A stretch of DNA of 64,000 nt, taken from positions 7,998,001 through 8,062,000 of the forward strand of contig NW_025408669.1 of the NCBI RefSeq assembly GCF_020360975.1, in the 5' to 3' direction. Below the pieces are notes generated by a model. That model searched no databases. It was not told the DNA's origin and was given only the letters and a program-made list of their open reading frames with translations. Shown here piece after piece: positions 10,190-21,700 of this stretch (position 1 is the first letter of the stretch; each line of letters opens with the position of its first letter). The DNA comes from Hirsutella rhossiliensis. Taxonomy: Eukaryota > Ascomycota > Sordariomycetes > Hypocreales > Ophiocordycipitaceae. The position numbers were made by a program, and so were the translations under genes.

Positions 10190-12043
10190 ATGCCGCAAGA
10201 GGTGCATTATAGCGCCAGGCGCCGCCCGCTGACCAGCCACTCGCCCAGCCAACCTTTTCCTCCTCCGCCTTACCCTCCGCCTCCTTATGATGCTCATCCG
10301 CCGCGGCCCCTGCGGCCAAGCAAGTCGGCGGCGCAGCTGCGGCCCGAGACGCGAGACCACTGGCCGCCTCCGCCGCCGTTGCCGCCGAAGTGCACCGTGA
10401 GCCGGCACCAGCAGCATCTCGAGCTCGACTCGCCGCTCCCGCCTCCCCCGGCCGCCCCCTTCGCGGCGGCGTCGGAGCTTCGACGGGTCCAGAGTTCATC
10501 GGTCCTCGTCTCCTCCTCGTCCGCCGCCACGGCCTCTGCGGACCGGGCCAGGCGCGAGGAGACGACGTCGACGTCGTCAAAATGGAAGACGGCCATTGAC
10601 GAGGCTCAGTACTTTGCCGGCGGCCTCATCGGCAGGCCCAGCGAGTCAACGCGGCACTACACCATCATCCGCCACTCGCACGCCCTCGTCTGGTACCGCG
10701 GGCCCTCGACCTCCGTCTCCATCTCCATCCTCGCCGACGCGCCCCTCCCCGCCGCGCGCTCTGTCTGGCTCCAGGCAAAGGGCTTCTCGGGCGACGTCGG
10801 CATGGCCGTCAAGGCCCTCGTCGGCTCCACGTCGACCTGGCTCGACGTCACCCCCGCCCGCCAGGCCACCCCGGACCAGCTGCCCGACGTCGACGAGCGC
10901 GGGGTGCAGCGCGATCTGCAGCGGTTCGCCAAGAGGGCCTCGGGGCGGACGAGGGCCCATGTGCCGCGGGAGACGCATCTGGTGCGCATCCCTGCGACGG
11001 CGGCCGACGGCTACTTCCGCCTCGTCGTGTGTGCCGGGCAGGGCTGCGGCAGCAAGGTGCTTTGTGGGAGCCCCGTCTTTAGAATCGCCAGCACGTCGAC
11101 GGATGTGGCCGTCGTCCGTGGCGCGAGCCTCGCCACCATGCCCATCGAGGTGGGCGTCAAGGTGGCCAGCACCATCGGCCAGCAGGTTGCCAAAAAATAC
11201 CTTGGCGTCGCGGGCGCCGTCGTCAACACCGGGGCCCAAAAGGCCCTCAAGAGCCCCGTGCTCAAGAACGCCGGTCGAGCCGCGCAGTATGGTTATCGCA
11301 ACTTTGGCGTCGCCGCCGCCCTGCAGGACGGCTGGAACAAGAGCCCGCAGCTGCATCCGGCGCACGGCCAGATGCTTGAGCAGACGGTCGCGCTCGTCGG
11401 CTCCGACGCGGGGCCCGAGGCGCCCTTTCCCCTCAGGTTTGACGGCACAGTCGTCAGGGGCAGCGGATGGTCCACGGCCGAGCTGGGGTTCCCGACGGCG
11501 AACCTCGTGCAGGTGCCCGGCGCCGTCACGGCGCAGCTCCGCGGCGTCTTCGCCGCCTGGGCCCGCATCGTACCCGCCGGGGCGTCGGGCGAGGTGGCCC
11601 CCGGCTGGCACGAGGCCGTGGTGACGATTGCGCCGCCGCGCGACGCGCCGCCCAGCGTGGCCGTGGACAGTGCCGTGTGGGTGCACGTTGCGCACGACTT
11701 TGACGGGGCCACCTTTTTCGACGCCCGGCTCAAGGTCATGCTCATGGGCTTCCTGCACCATGCCGGGCCGGCCGCGGCCGATGACATGGCCGGCGCGCAC
11801 GTGCGAGACGTCGTGGCGACGCTGGCCAGCCTGGGGCGCGAGGCGTGGGCGCCGCGCGAGGCCGTCGCCAGGATCGAGACGGGCCGGGGCGAGGGCAGCT
11901 TTCCAGATCGGCTCAACGAGGCGGCGGGCCGGGCGCGGCAGCAGGTCGATCGGCTGCCGCTGCACTGGGCAGGGGTGCGGTCCGAGGCCGGGGCTTTACG
12001 GGACCGCATGTACGGCAACGGTGGGCTGTGGATCGCGAGGTGA
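10190..12043 (+). CDS. Large protein with riboflavin-kinase-like domain
   Basis: Intronless, 617 aa. Residues 1-130 are low-complexity and proline-rich with poly-Ser (probably disordered). Residues about 140-300 form a region of unknown family (with HYTIIRHSHALVWYRG and PRETHLVRIPA), followed by a helical Ala/Gly-rich part. Residues about 415-525 resemble riboflavin kinase: GTVVRGSGWSTAELGFPTAN carries the Gly-rich loop and the PTAN motif (Thr near residue 436) that binds ATP-Mg in true kinases, and the fold continues to LKVMLMGFLHH. In the family's ETH...F motif the Glu position is Trp here (VWVHVAHDF, near residue 497), so kinase activity is doubtful. I infer a fungal paralogue with a scaffolding or altered role; the true riboflavin kinase is probably elsewhere. 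The start is the first Met of the frame, in GAG-ATG context. Confidence 0.7.
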   Translation: MPQEVHYSARRRPLTSHSPSQPFPPPPYPPPPYDAHPPRPLRPSKSAAQLRPETRDHWPPPPPLPPKCTVSRHQQHLELDSPLPPPPAAPFAAASELRRVQSSSVLVSSSSAATASADRARREETTSTSSKWKTAIDEAQYFAGGLIGRPSESTRHYTIIRHSHALVWYRGPSTSVSISILADAPLPAARSVWLQAKGFSGDVGMAVKALVGSTSTWLDVTPARQATPDQLPDVDERGVQRDLQRFAKRASGRTRAHVPRETHLVRIPATAADGYFRLVVCAGQGCGSKVLCGSPVFRIASTSTDVAVVRGASLATMPIEVGVKVASTIGQQVAKKYLGVAGAVVNTGAQKALKSPVLKNAGRAAQYGYRNFGVAAALQDGWNKSPQLHPAHGQMLEQTVALVGSDAGPEAPFPLRFDGTVVRGSGWSTAELGFPTANLVQVPGAVTAQLRGVFAAWARIVPAGASGEVAPGWHEAVVTIAPPRDAPPSVAVDSAVWVHVAHDFDGATFFDARLKVMLMGFLHHAGPAAADDMAGAHVRDVVATLASLGREAWAPREAVARIETGRGEGSFPDRLNEAAGRARQQVDRLPLHWAGVRSEAGALRDRMYGNGGLWIAR

Positions 12044-12988
12044 TTCACTCACGATGTCTGGCTACCCTGCAGATGGACCAGAAAGCCTTGCTCAAAATCG
12101 ATAATCGTATCGGGGCAGGACTGGGCTCGACGGCTAGAGTTGAGTCAGTGACTGTGGTAGTAGACGGCTGTCTCTTGCATCTTTCTAGACTGTGGACTCC
12201 AACACTGGACGAAGACGACAGCGATACGGGTCGCGTCCTCTTCAACTGCCTTGTGTATATCGGAGAGAGGGCAGTGTTACAGGGTAAAGGGATCAAGTCG
12301 GCCCCAGAAGCATCCGCGCTGCACGCAGACAGCGCAGACAGCGCGCAGCAGAGGTATGGCGAGATAATACATTCATATCGTCCTCGACTTCCGTGCCCCT
12401 ACAATCATGTGGCCCCGGAATCATGGAACATGTCCACCACCACGAAGCGGCCTTGATTCATGCGCGCATGTGCAAGTCCCAGCTTCGCCTCGCGGACGCA
12501 TGGTCCATCAAGAGCGTTCACCGCATGATAGACCTGGGCTGCATCACCCGGCACATGTCAGCAAGTCTATGCATTAAACCACCCCCTCTGATGCCTGTAG
12601 ATGCGACCTTCCCTTCTATACGAGGTTTATATATTGAAACACACTGCACCGGGCAACCATGAGCCATTTTAGGGGGCAAGCCTTGTGCCTAGCATTGCAA
12701 CCTTGTAAGGGGAACGAGTTTTCCTTATTTGGAGAGAAAGGCAGGGATGAATATTCAGCCGCATGCACGTCATACTAAAGAAGGACCTTCCCAGTCCTTG
12801 GACGTGGGCCGCCGACAAAGACTATTCGACGCCATGAGTTGACCCTAGATCCACTCCACATCCATTCAACATTGTTTGACCCGCGACTGATCAACTACAC
12901 TGGACGCAGTCGTTGACTAGGTTAATTCAAGTACACGGCGGTTTATAAGTTGATTGAATTGCCCAGTTTGAAACCTGGAGGTCCATGA
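12044..12988. other. Intergenic to hAT insertion
   Basis: About 945 bp between the RFK-like gene and the hAT target duplication. Short open frames only, with no recognisable domain. Base composition shifts to AT-rich towards the transposon. Confidence 0.45.
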
Positions 12989-12996
12989 CTAGTCAG
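12989..12996. repeat. hAT target-site duplication, left copy
   Basis: The 8-mer CTAGTCAG abuts the left terminal repeat and is repeated exactly at 17611-17618. Eight bases is the diagnostic duplication length of hAT elements. Confidence 0.93.
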
Positions 12997-13007
12997 TAGG
13001 GGTGATA
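12997..13007 (+). repeat. hAT left terminal inverted repeat
   Basis: TAGGGGTGATA, matching the inverted right end at 10 of 11 positions. Confidence 0.88.
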
Positions 13008-13572
13008 GACGAAGGTGAAGATTTTGAAGATTTTGAATGAAGGATGAATCAAATGAATTGAATTTTTTGGATCTTGATTCAAAATCTTCAAGCTCCAATT
13101 TTCGCGATTCAAGTTGGGTTTGGGCCAATTCAGGCCATTCATGAATGGTTTGAAGGGATCCCCCTAAACGAAGTGAATTTGGTGTGTACCTGAGCGATTG
13201 CAAAGATGCCTCAAAAACGCCAATAAGTAGTATATAGTTTTAAGTTATAGCCTTCTAAGAAGTCGATAATCCCGAATACTACAAAAATTAACTTACATAA
13301 ATACTGATCCGCCTGTCCTAGGCAAATCGACTGAAAATAAGCACTTTCAAAGCTCTGCCGAATCCTCAAAATACGTCGGTACAACGCGTTCGAATCCGCC
13401 ACTGTACACGGCTACACTCTTAGAGCCCCAATCCTCCGAAGCCTCCATTGTATCTAGACAGGGGGTTGATATCGCAGACTTATCGGCTTGGGATGCAGGA
13501 GGTTTGGGGTAGGGGTTCAGTGGAGCCTCGGTGGGAGGAAGAGGTTGAGGAGGATTCTCGCCTGAACACAGA

Positions 13573-16131
13573 TTAGCATATACCTACATATATAATGAGG
13601 GTATATCCATACATACCATCTTCCAGCTTGCCCGGAATGTGGTCTGGTCTCCAAATAATACTATTGGCAAAGGGCAGGATGTCATACTCCATGGCCGCCT
13701 TGATCAACGCCTGATCGATCTTATCTTCCTGAGTATAAGCACTCCGTAAAAGTGTTAGTACTCGCACCGTATCTGCCTTCAAGGCGTGACGGCGGATACC
13801 GAATTCGTCTCTACAACCGCTGAAGAGGCGTTCCACGTCAACTTCAGAGCCAGAGACAGAGAGAAGATCACGCGCCGCCGCAGCCAAAAGTGGCCACTCG
13901 ACCTTGTGTTCTTTCCACCACTTCAGTAGGAAGTCTGGAGACTTTGCAATAGACTCGTCGAACTCTATTCGAGGAGCTGCAAGCCACCGTTCAAGCTCCG
14001 AAATAGGGATCGCCGCGCCCGTCTCCGCCTCCTCGCCTTCTTCATTTGGATGGCTCTCCATTGCGCAATGGAGACTCCTTGAGGACGCTCAGCTGGTCTG
14101 GATTGGCTCATAGTTGAGTTTGTGGCATTCAATGCTGCTAGCTCCGGCCACTCCGTTTTGAAATACTTCTTGACTTTAGCCATAATCTCAGAGTATTGAT
14201 CCGGTATCATCATTTCCAATTGGTGAGTTTTATAACGCGGATCCAGGATGTGAGCTGCGAATAGCATCATTTGATCGTCAAGCTTCTTCATATAAGTAAC
14301 GTGTTTTGCTTTGCCCTTCGAGAAGGCGTCTCGAATGGACATATCAAGGTCTGTAAAGTCGCCAACTCCTTCGACTACATCATCAAGGAGAGCTTCCAAA
14401 TCCCAATAGATATCGAGACTTTGTGAGATCGGCGGCATAACTTCGGAGACTTTCAGAGTGTGGTCTTTAAACGGCTTCAGAACCTTCCGCAGTTGATGAG
14501 AGCGACAATCTCTTCTGATAAGGGCAGGAGGCACTTGACTTGCGGGTGAGTATCAACGAACTCAGTATACTCTGCCTCAAGCTCGAGGAATTGGTCAATC
14601 ATGTCGTAGGCCGAATTCCAGCGAGTGTCGACATCGTAGGTTGGCTTCCGGTAGTGCGTGCGCGGCATGCTTTTGAAGTCTTGCTCCCTAGACCCGGATC
14701 TCAACATCCAGAGATTGAGGAGGCGGATTTTGGCAATCCCACTTCGACTAGAGTCTCCCGGAATGGTGTAGTTGTTGCTTTTATTCTCTTCGTCCCACTT
14801 GTCAAGCATCTTCTTGGCTTCCTTCGCTGTGCCTGCTTTGAGATCTTGCAAGACGCCCTCACAAATGAGCGAGGTAATATGAGCTAGACAGCGGATCCAA
14901 CTCTTCCTGCCGTGAAAGCGCATGCGGGTCCTCCTATTGGGCTCACCTTGTCGTCGAATTTGGTCTTGAGAGAATCGTACAAAGACTGACAGAGCGTGCC
15001 GTTATTGCCGGCGTTGTCTCCGTAATGGCGAGAAGCTTAGGCTTGAGCCTGAGCTCCTCAAGCGTCCTCTCAACTATCTCAGCTAATTGTTTGCCAGTGT
15101 GAGATCTTTTGAGCTCAATAAACTCAATAACTTCTCTCTCTCCTCAAACTCCGGTGTAATCCAGTGCGCAATAATGGCGAAAATGGGCACCCGATTCGGT
15201 GCTGTCCAGATATCAAGGGTGAACGAGATGGTGGCACAATTGTACTCAAGCTCAATCTTCAGCTTCTCCTGCGTTCGACAAAGTCTGTATATATATGATT
15301 GCGTAACGTTATACGACTCCTGTACACACATGTTGTGTTGTGAGCCAAGAACATCTCTTGAAAAGCAGGAGTCTCGACAACAGAGAAGGGTTGTCGGTGT
15401 TTTACAAACCACCGGCGGATAGACTCCTTTGCCGTGAGTCTTGCTCTCTGCCTAGGTCGACCGCTCCATGCGTCTGCCTCTGTATAATCTCCTCCACCAA
15501 TGGCGCGGCCGTATCCATTAATTCGAGCGTGGTGAGATTCCTTCGTAATACCGTGGATTTTTAAATGGTCTCCCATGCCAGAGGTAACCCCTCGGCGGTT
15601 CGATTCGAGGACCTGGAATCTCTTCCGAAGAGTATTGGGATTTTGAAGGCACTCTATACAAGTCCACCGGAACTCTTGGAAGATCTTCGGCCCATCCTTA
15701 TCCTCTGAGTAAAAGCTTCTGTCTATAGCTTCCCTCTGCATATACCAATAGACGTGGCTGTTCTTGTCTCTCTTCTTGCGAACATGCTTTTGTTTGTTGT
15801 CGGCCCACTTCTTGATAAGTCCGGCTTTCTCTGCGAGCGTCATATGACTACTGTTCAATGGCGGCTCTGGTGTATCCGCGTCGGGCATGTCATCATCTGA
15901 CTCACAGTCAGGATGACCCGGGGGCGCGCAGACAATTGTATCTTCGCCAGTTGGAAGAGGAGAGGAAGGAGCCGGAGTTGCGCTAGAATCAGCGCGCGCG
16001 CGCTTCGAGGTTGAATTGAGGACGTTCGATGCGGGCATAATTCTGCGTTGGCAATTTACGCCGGGTCCTTGGAGCAAAGAAATTCGCTGCGGCAGATGTT
16101 TTGTTTCAGCAGGGGCCATACTACGTATCAT
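13573..16131 (-). pseudogene. hAT transposase, frameshifted
   Basis: Reads from 16131 down to 13573 in several frames. In order: a basic N-terminus; a BED-type zinc finger (WTCIEC ... HLKIHGITKESH) near 15540-15680; the block PFSVVETPAFQEMF near 15370; SFTLDIWTAPN with a presumed catalytic Asp near 15205; then DTRWNSAYDMI near 14610; a KHVTYMKKLDDQ...LDPRYK block near 14250-14300; and the C-terminal dimerisation domain with WWKEHKVEWPLLAAAARDLLSV (20 or fewer shown per block) and SEVDVERLFSGC near 13830-13900. At least four frame changes separate the blocks. Some might be introns, but most lack clear splice sites, so I treat it as inactive or mis-sequenced. Confidence 0.85.
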
Positions 16132-17599
16132 GTTATAATTAGCTATCCACTCGTAAGGTAATTAAATAAGGAGGGTAGATTGGAGAGTAATGAAGTTTTA
16201 CCTGATCTTGGCTGAAAGGCTCGAGAATGGACGCGACACAGGTAGTCGGAACGACACCAAATAAACCACAATAAAGTGTCAAGGAGTCGGGGTTGAACGG
16301 GTAGGATAGGTCGTCGGTCAGGGCGTTGATTCGGGGGCTGATCCGAAGCCGCTGTCGGAATATCGAAGCAGGAATTAGGCGAGGTCGTGGTAAAATAATG
16401 TCGTGGCAGTTGTCGCGAAGACCGTTGCGCCACGCAGGCAAAGGTGGATGGGCTGACGACCCTGTCTTTCCGACAGCAGTAGAATTAACAGGTGGTCAAC
16501 TGAGCGGAAATAACGCGTCTGAACGCGGCTAGTTGGCACAATATATCCTTATCATGCAGATTTTCGGGTACTTCCTGATCGGCTAATTTGTATGGACAAA
16601 CAAGTAGCAGTCATATTGGGCTCGAGGAGTAGATAAGTCCCTAACAGCCTCCAAATCGCGAGCTGACTCGATTCGTGTCACTTCCAATTGTTCGCGCAGT
16701 ATTGAGATGTTGAGGATCTGAACGCGTTTTTCGAATCAGCTTGCTGGGGCTGTACAGCGGTATAATTATTATATTATATATCCAGAATATGGGTTGCCGA
16801 GCTTAATATGTGCTTGAAATGTAGTATTCCAACCAAAAAATGGGCTATCCATTGATTGCCTTCAAGATGATGTGGCATTTCTTGAGCAAATGTTAACGAC
16901 ATGTAACTATCGAGGGTTATATCATCCGAACGAGAAAATCCAGAACATTCGAGCGGCACTACATTTAAATCATGTGCATTATAAAATGGCACTGTTCATG
17001 AGCTTCATGGTGTTTTTTAATACTCCGTATAGGGTGGCAAGATTGCTGAAACGGTGGCGTATCAGGCACTGTTAGGGTCGTTATACCACAATATATGGAC
17101 GCCCTAACTGCCGTCCTTCGCCTCGATTTCCCCAGCGACGCCCCCGCCAGACGCGGGCGGCGCGGGACTAGGATTTGCCAGTGGAGTGTGGACGGTGGAA
17201 TCCAACTGAAACACGCACAACAGACTTTTAAATACGCAGAGCGTCATCACAAGCGCGGCCGAACTCGAAGTTACCGTGTCCGCGCGGGCAAACCCCTAAT
17301 GATGGGGTCAAAGCAGCTTGTTTATTGATGTGTATGTGAGCCTGCCGAGGAAGAACAGGAAGAGGCCCTTGGTGGGTGGCTTCGGTATTGACCCTTTCCT
17401 CCCTGTATGTCCCTTGGCCGCGAAGCGGTGATAATTTTTTCGCCTTACGTTTCGACCATATCGCCATTCATTCACAATTTTTATGAATGAATTGAATGAA
17501 GACTCCTGATTTTTGATTCGTCGAATTTGAAGACCTTACCCGATTCGGCTTCATTCAATTCAAGGGTCCCGAGGCCGATTCGACTTCAAAATCTTCAAA

Positions 17600-17610
17600 T
17601 ATCAGCCCTA
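17600..17610 (-). repeat. hAT right terminal inverted repeat
   Basis: TATCAGCCCTA, the inverted partner of 12997-13007. Confidence 0.88.
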
Positions 17611-17618
17611 CTAGTCAG
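17611..17618. repeat. hAT target-site duplication, right copy
   Basis: CTAGTCAG, identical to 12989-12996. Confidence 0.93.
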
Positions 17619-18356
17619 TTTCAACTGCATTATCCAACATCTTGACTTAACGCCCCGGTCTGCATCGCATGTCGCAACCCAACCAGAGGAGCAGTTGCTA
17701 CCTCTTAGACTACCCAAGCTACATCGAGAAGCCAATTAACCTGCGTTACCACTCTGAAGACAGGAAATGAATACGCCGCCGATTTGATCATCCGGAAGGG
17801 GGGCCTTCTTGGCGGGACCATCAATGTGTGCGCATGTCCGAATTGCACAGCCAAAATATTTCGCACCAGGTGAAACATGATCGGAGTGTTCTCTCGAATA
17901 CTCGAGAAATTTTTTAAAATATTCAACGTGGTCAAAAAGATCCATTATCCGCCTTGTTAGAGTATGGGTTTTAGGACCCTGTTGAAAAAAATAATTCGAT
18001 TTCCGTAGGCCATATATATGTCTAGGAAGGGTTTTCATGTCTTTAACGTTGCATTCAGAGACTTGAGCTTCAGCCACTTCCGCTAGAACTTTAGATGGCT
18101 CTAGGTTGAAGGACCGTTGCGCCATATCTTTCAGTGTATTGTTGTTGCTAGTCGTAGTCGTATATTGTGCATTGCGAATTTCATCATCTGTAAGAGGAGC
18201 TGGCATAGGAAAATCGACTGATCGCTTGTGACAGATAACGAGAACGCCGCCGACTTGATTTTCCGGTAAAGGACGGCCATTTTTGGTACCAGTAATCCTT
18301 GCGCATGTCCGAATTGCACAGCCAACATATTTTGCATTAGACGAAGTCAAGTCCCC

Positions 18357-18361
18357 CCCAT
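18357..18361. repeat. Gypsy-1 target duplication, left
   Basis: CCCAT, repeated at 24152-24156 on the far side of the element. Confidence 0.9.
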
Positions 18362-18538
18362 TGTAAGGGGCTACGCCCCGATGTGTAGATCTGGCATGGC
18401 CAGACTAGTCACGTGCGAGCGCCACGGACACGACTCCTAAAGGGAGCGATGTAGACACGTCTCCCCTTTACACTCTTTGTAGCTCAATTTACATCAATTA
18501 CGCCCAGCACCTGTGCCAACAGTGCTGACCCTGTAACA
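18362..18538 (+). repeat. Gypsy-1 5' LTR (177 bp)
   Basis: Starts TGTAAGG followed by a short perfect stem (GGGGC TAC GCCCC), ends GTAACA. Nearly identical to 23976-24151. It contains GTAGCTCAAT at 18479-18488, the complement of the primer site that follows the LTR, which probably marks the start of the transcript. Confidence 0.95.
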
Positions 18539-18539
18539 T

Positions 18540-18549
18540 ATTGAGCTAC
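18540..18549 (+). promoter_or_regulatory. Gypsy-1 self-primer binding site
   Basis: ATTGAGCTAC, beginning two bases after the 5' LTR, is the exact reverse complement of GTAGCTCAAT at 18479-18488 within the LTR. No TGG-starting tRNA-complementary site is present at the usual place. This matches the self-priming arrangement known for Tf1 and sushi elements, where the 5' end of the mRNA folds back to prime reverse transcription. Confidence 0.75.
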
Positions 18550-18555
18550 CAGTTA

Positions 18556-18668
18556 ACAAAAGACAGGACAGACAGAAGGACAGACAGCAGGACAGACAGC
18601 AGGACAGACAGCAGGACAGACAGCAGGACAGTCAGCAGGACAGTCAGCAGGACAGACAGCAAGACAGG
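18556..18668 (+). repeat. 12-bp tandem repeat in gypsy-1 leader
   Basis: About nine to ten copies of a unit like GGACAGACAGCA, with some copies carrying T for A (CAGTCAGCAGGA). It lies between the primer site and gag, in the expected untranslated leader. Confidence 0.85.
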
Positions 18669-18743
18669 CGATAGGCTAAACGACGAGACGGACGATCGAT
18701 CGGACGACGAGACGGACGAACAAGATGGAGGACAATAGTAGTT

Positions 18744-21700
18744 ATGCAGGGCACCGCGACCGGCGGCGCAACGAGCCGATGGAGGAAGGAGCAAGAGCTC
18801 TTGCAGATCTTATCTGGGATCGCGGGAGACGAAGAACTGCGGAAGATGTTCACCGGGCTAGGCCTAGCAGCGCCACCGTTGACACCCAGCCCGGGGTGCT
18901 CAGTACCCCGCGATCTTACCCGTCGAACCGAGGCCGGAAGCAGCCCAGGAAATGGACCGTGGCAAGAAGCGCAAGCCGATGACTTGGCCGAAGTGGAACG
19001 GTCAACCGAGTCCTTCCACTTCTACCTCGACCGTCTGGTATTTAAGTACAATACCGACGAAGAGGAGGCCTAAACGGCAATAACAACGTCGTGTGGTACG
19101 AGATCCTGCAGACCTTGCCGGATCAGATGATGAGGAGAGTCGAGGGTTTTTGGAGGCAAGAGAGCGCGAAGGGCAACCCAGACCCCCGGAAATTCTTCTC
19201 GCACCTAGCCCAGACGTTCGGCAGCGTGCAGCAGACAGAGAGGGCGCAGGACAGGCTGCGCACCTCATTCAACGAGACAGCCAAGAGTTTGGGAAGTTCC
19301 TCCTGAATTCGAGGAAACATTGACCAAAGCGGGCGGCGCGAGCTGGGATAATGCTTCCAAGCTCGCATGGCTGGAACTCGATCTCTCCTGCTCTCCGTGA
19401 GCAACTAGTCCCGGTTATCATGCCGAAGGACTACAACGAGTACATCCAACGTCTACACCCGATTGCTTGGGCGTTCGAGCACACCGCGAAGTTTAAGGCG
19501 TTGCAGAGGAAGCAGGGCTCCGCGGGCAACGTGACCAAGGGCAGGCATCAGGCATCGGCAACATCCAGGTCGCCGGTAACGACAACACCCCGGCACCGTC
19601 AGCAACGTTACCCGCCGAGCAGAACGCACGTGACGCACGCGACCATGACGGCGACGTAATAATGACGGTTACACGCACTCAGGGGCAGGGTCAGAGAGGA
19701 CGGGCGAACGGCCAGGGTCAAGTGGAACGAGCAAGACGGTTCGCTTCCAGCCTAGGTCAGGACGGAAGCAACGGGCGAGGTGGGTATCCGAGGACGAACG
19801 GAATAAACGCCGTGACGAGGGTCGTTGTCTCCGCTGCGGCGACAACACCCATTTCATTGCCGCTTGCCCTACTCGCCAGGACAGGACCCTAGCCGGTCGA
19901 GGATGTAAAGTCCGCACCGCTAGGATCATGCCCTTTCTGGAAGATGATGGTAACGACTCTAGTGAGGAAGAGTCAGGACTTAGCGAGACCCCATCCTCTC
20001 GGGAAATGCGTAGCCTCGAAACAAAGACGGGTCTCGAGGCCAAAGAACGGAGCAGTGGCAAAGAAGAGAAGTTCTCAGGAAAATGGAAGTTGGTCCTACA
20101 ATAATTCGAAGCATTATCAATAGGACCAATCTCTTCTCCTCACTCGTAGACGAGGATGCCAGTGCTACGCCGCGGTTGACGAAGAAGTCGTCGAAAAGTT
20201 GGAAGTTCCTATAGTGGAAATAGCACCGCGAGCTATTACAGGAGCATCAGGGGCAATGGAAGGAGCAACGATTAGGGGCCTCGTATGGCTATCAATGGAG
20301 GTCAACGGCCACATACAGACGATCTGTGCCTACGTGGTGCCCCGATTGGAATTCCCCCTAATCCTAGGAAAACCCTGGTTATGCCACACAAAGTCGTACT
20401 CAGTGCCCCACGAGAAACGACTATGGCATGAACCTACACAAGACTGGGTAGATCACCTCGGGAAGGAGAATATTCTGCGAAAGCCAAGGAGTTCGAAGAA
20501 GCAAAGCACGTACTAGCCAGTACCTTTGTGGGTTACTTTGAAAGGATCCGCAAGCAGGAAGGAAGAGAGGCAGCTGCCACGGCGATTTTCGCTATCAGCA
20601 TGAAGGATATCGAAGGGCGTTATCACCAAAGAAACCCATGTCAGAAGCAGAGCTACGCCGAACGATACCCCAGCGGTTCCACGATTTACTGCCTCTATTT
20701 ATGAAGAAGGAAGCTGATAAGCTGAATCCTCATAAGCCAGGCATAGACCACGAAATCAGAATCAAGGAGGACCCGAATGGCCAGCAGTTACCACTACCGT
20801 ATGGAGCACTATACGGTATGTCACGAGAGGAACTCCTGGTTCTTAAGAAGACTCTACGAGACCTAGTGGATAAAGGATTTATCCGTGCAAGCAGTTCAGA
20901 AGCAGCAGCTCCAGTCCTGTTTGTGAGGAAACCAGGTGGCGGGCTGCGATTCTGTTGTGACTACAGAGCGTTGAACGCAATCACTAAGTCGGACCGTTAC
21001 CCCTTCCTCTAATAGGGACACACTTCGCAACCTAAAAGATGCGAAGTGGTTCACTAAGGTCGACGTGGTACAAGCGTTCCATAAAGTACGGGTTGCAGAA
21101 GGAGACGAGTGGAAGACAGCGTTCCGCACCCGGTACGGTCTCTTCGAATGGATGGTTACCCCGTTCGGGCTAAGTGGCGCGCCAGCAACCTTCCAGCGGT
21201 ATATTAACGGTATCCTACGAGACTACCTCGACGAGTTCGCCTCTGCTTATATGGACGATATACTTATCTATTCGAGCGGGAGCAGAAGACCATTTCCGGA
21301 AGGTACGGTTAGTTTTAGAACGCCTCGCCGAGCATGGACTACACCTAGACCCGGAGAAATGCGAATTTGGAGTCAAGCGGATTAAGTACCTAGGATTCAT
21401 TATTCACGCAGGAATTGGCATTCAGGCAGATCCCGACAAGATACGAGCAATAGTCGAGTGGGCAGTCCCCGTTACCCAGAAGGGGTGCGCAGTTTTCTAG
21501 GATTCGTTAACTACTACCGGATATTTATACCGCAAGCCTCGGAAATAACTGCACCCCTAACAGCACTAACAGGAAGGGACTAAGTTCAAGTGGACGGACG
21601 AGCACGATATGGCGTTCCAGACACTAAAGACGCTATTTACGAACGCCCTATTCTTACTCAATGGGATTTCGAGGCCAACCTTCGTAGAAGCAGACTGTAG

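Larger units (their letters stand above)
12997..17610 (-). mobile_element. hAT superfamily DNA transposon, 4614 bp
   Basis: Bounded by 11-bp terminal inverted repeats (TAGGGGTGATA at 12997-13007; TATCAGCCCTA at 17600-17610, one mismatch when inverted) and a perfect 8-bp target duplication. Inside the ends, both termini carry copies of GAAGATTTTGAA and of TTGAATGAAT-like words, which may be subterminal transposase sites. The transposase lies on the minus strand at 13573-16131 and is broken by frame changes. The 1.5 kb between the transposase start and the right end, and the 576 bp at the left end, hold no recognisable gene. The ends look intact, so the copy could be mobilised in trans if another source of transposase exists (inference). 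Confidence 0.93.

Noticed and set aside
10646..11965. 439-codon frame antisense to the RFK-like gene
   Set aside because: Shadow frame with Arg/Gly/His-rich composition and no recognisable motif.
13378..13400. tRNA T-arm-like GTTCGAATCC
   Set aside because: No acceptor, D or anticodon arms around it; lies inside the hAT element.
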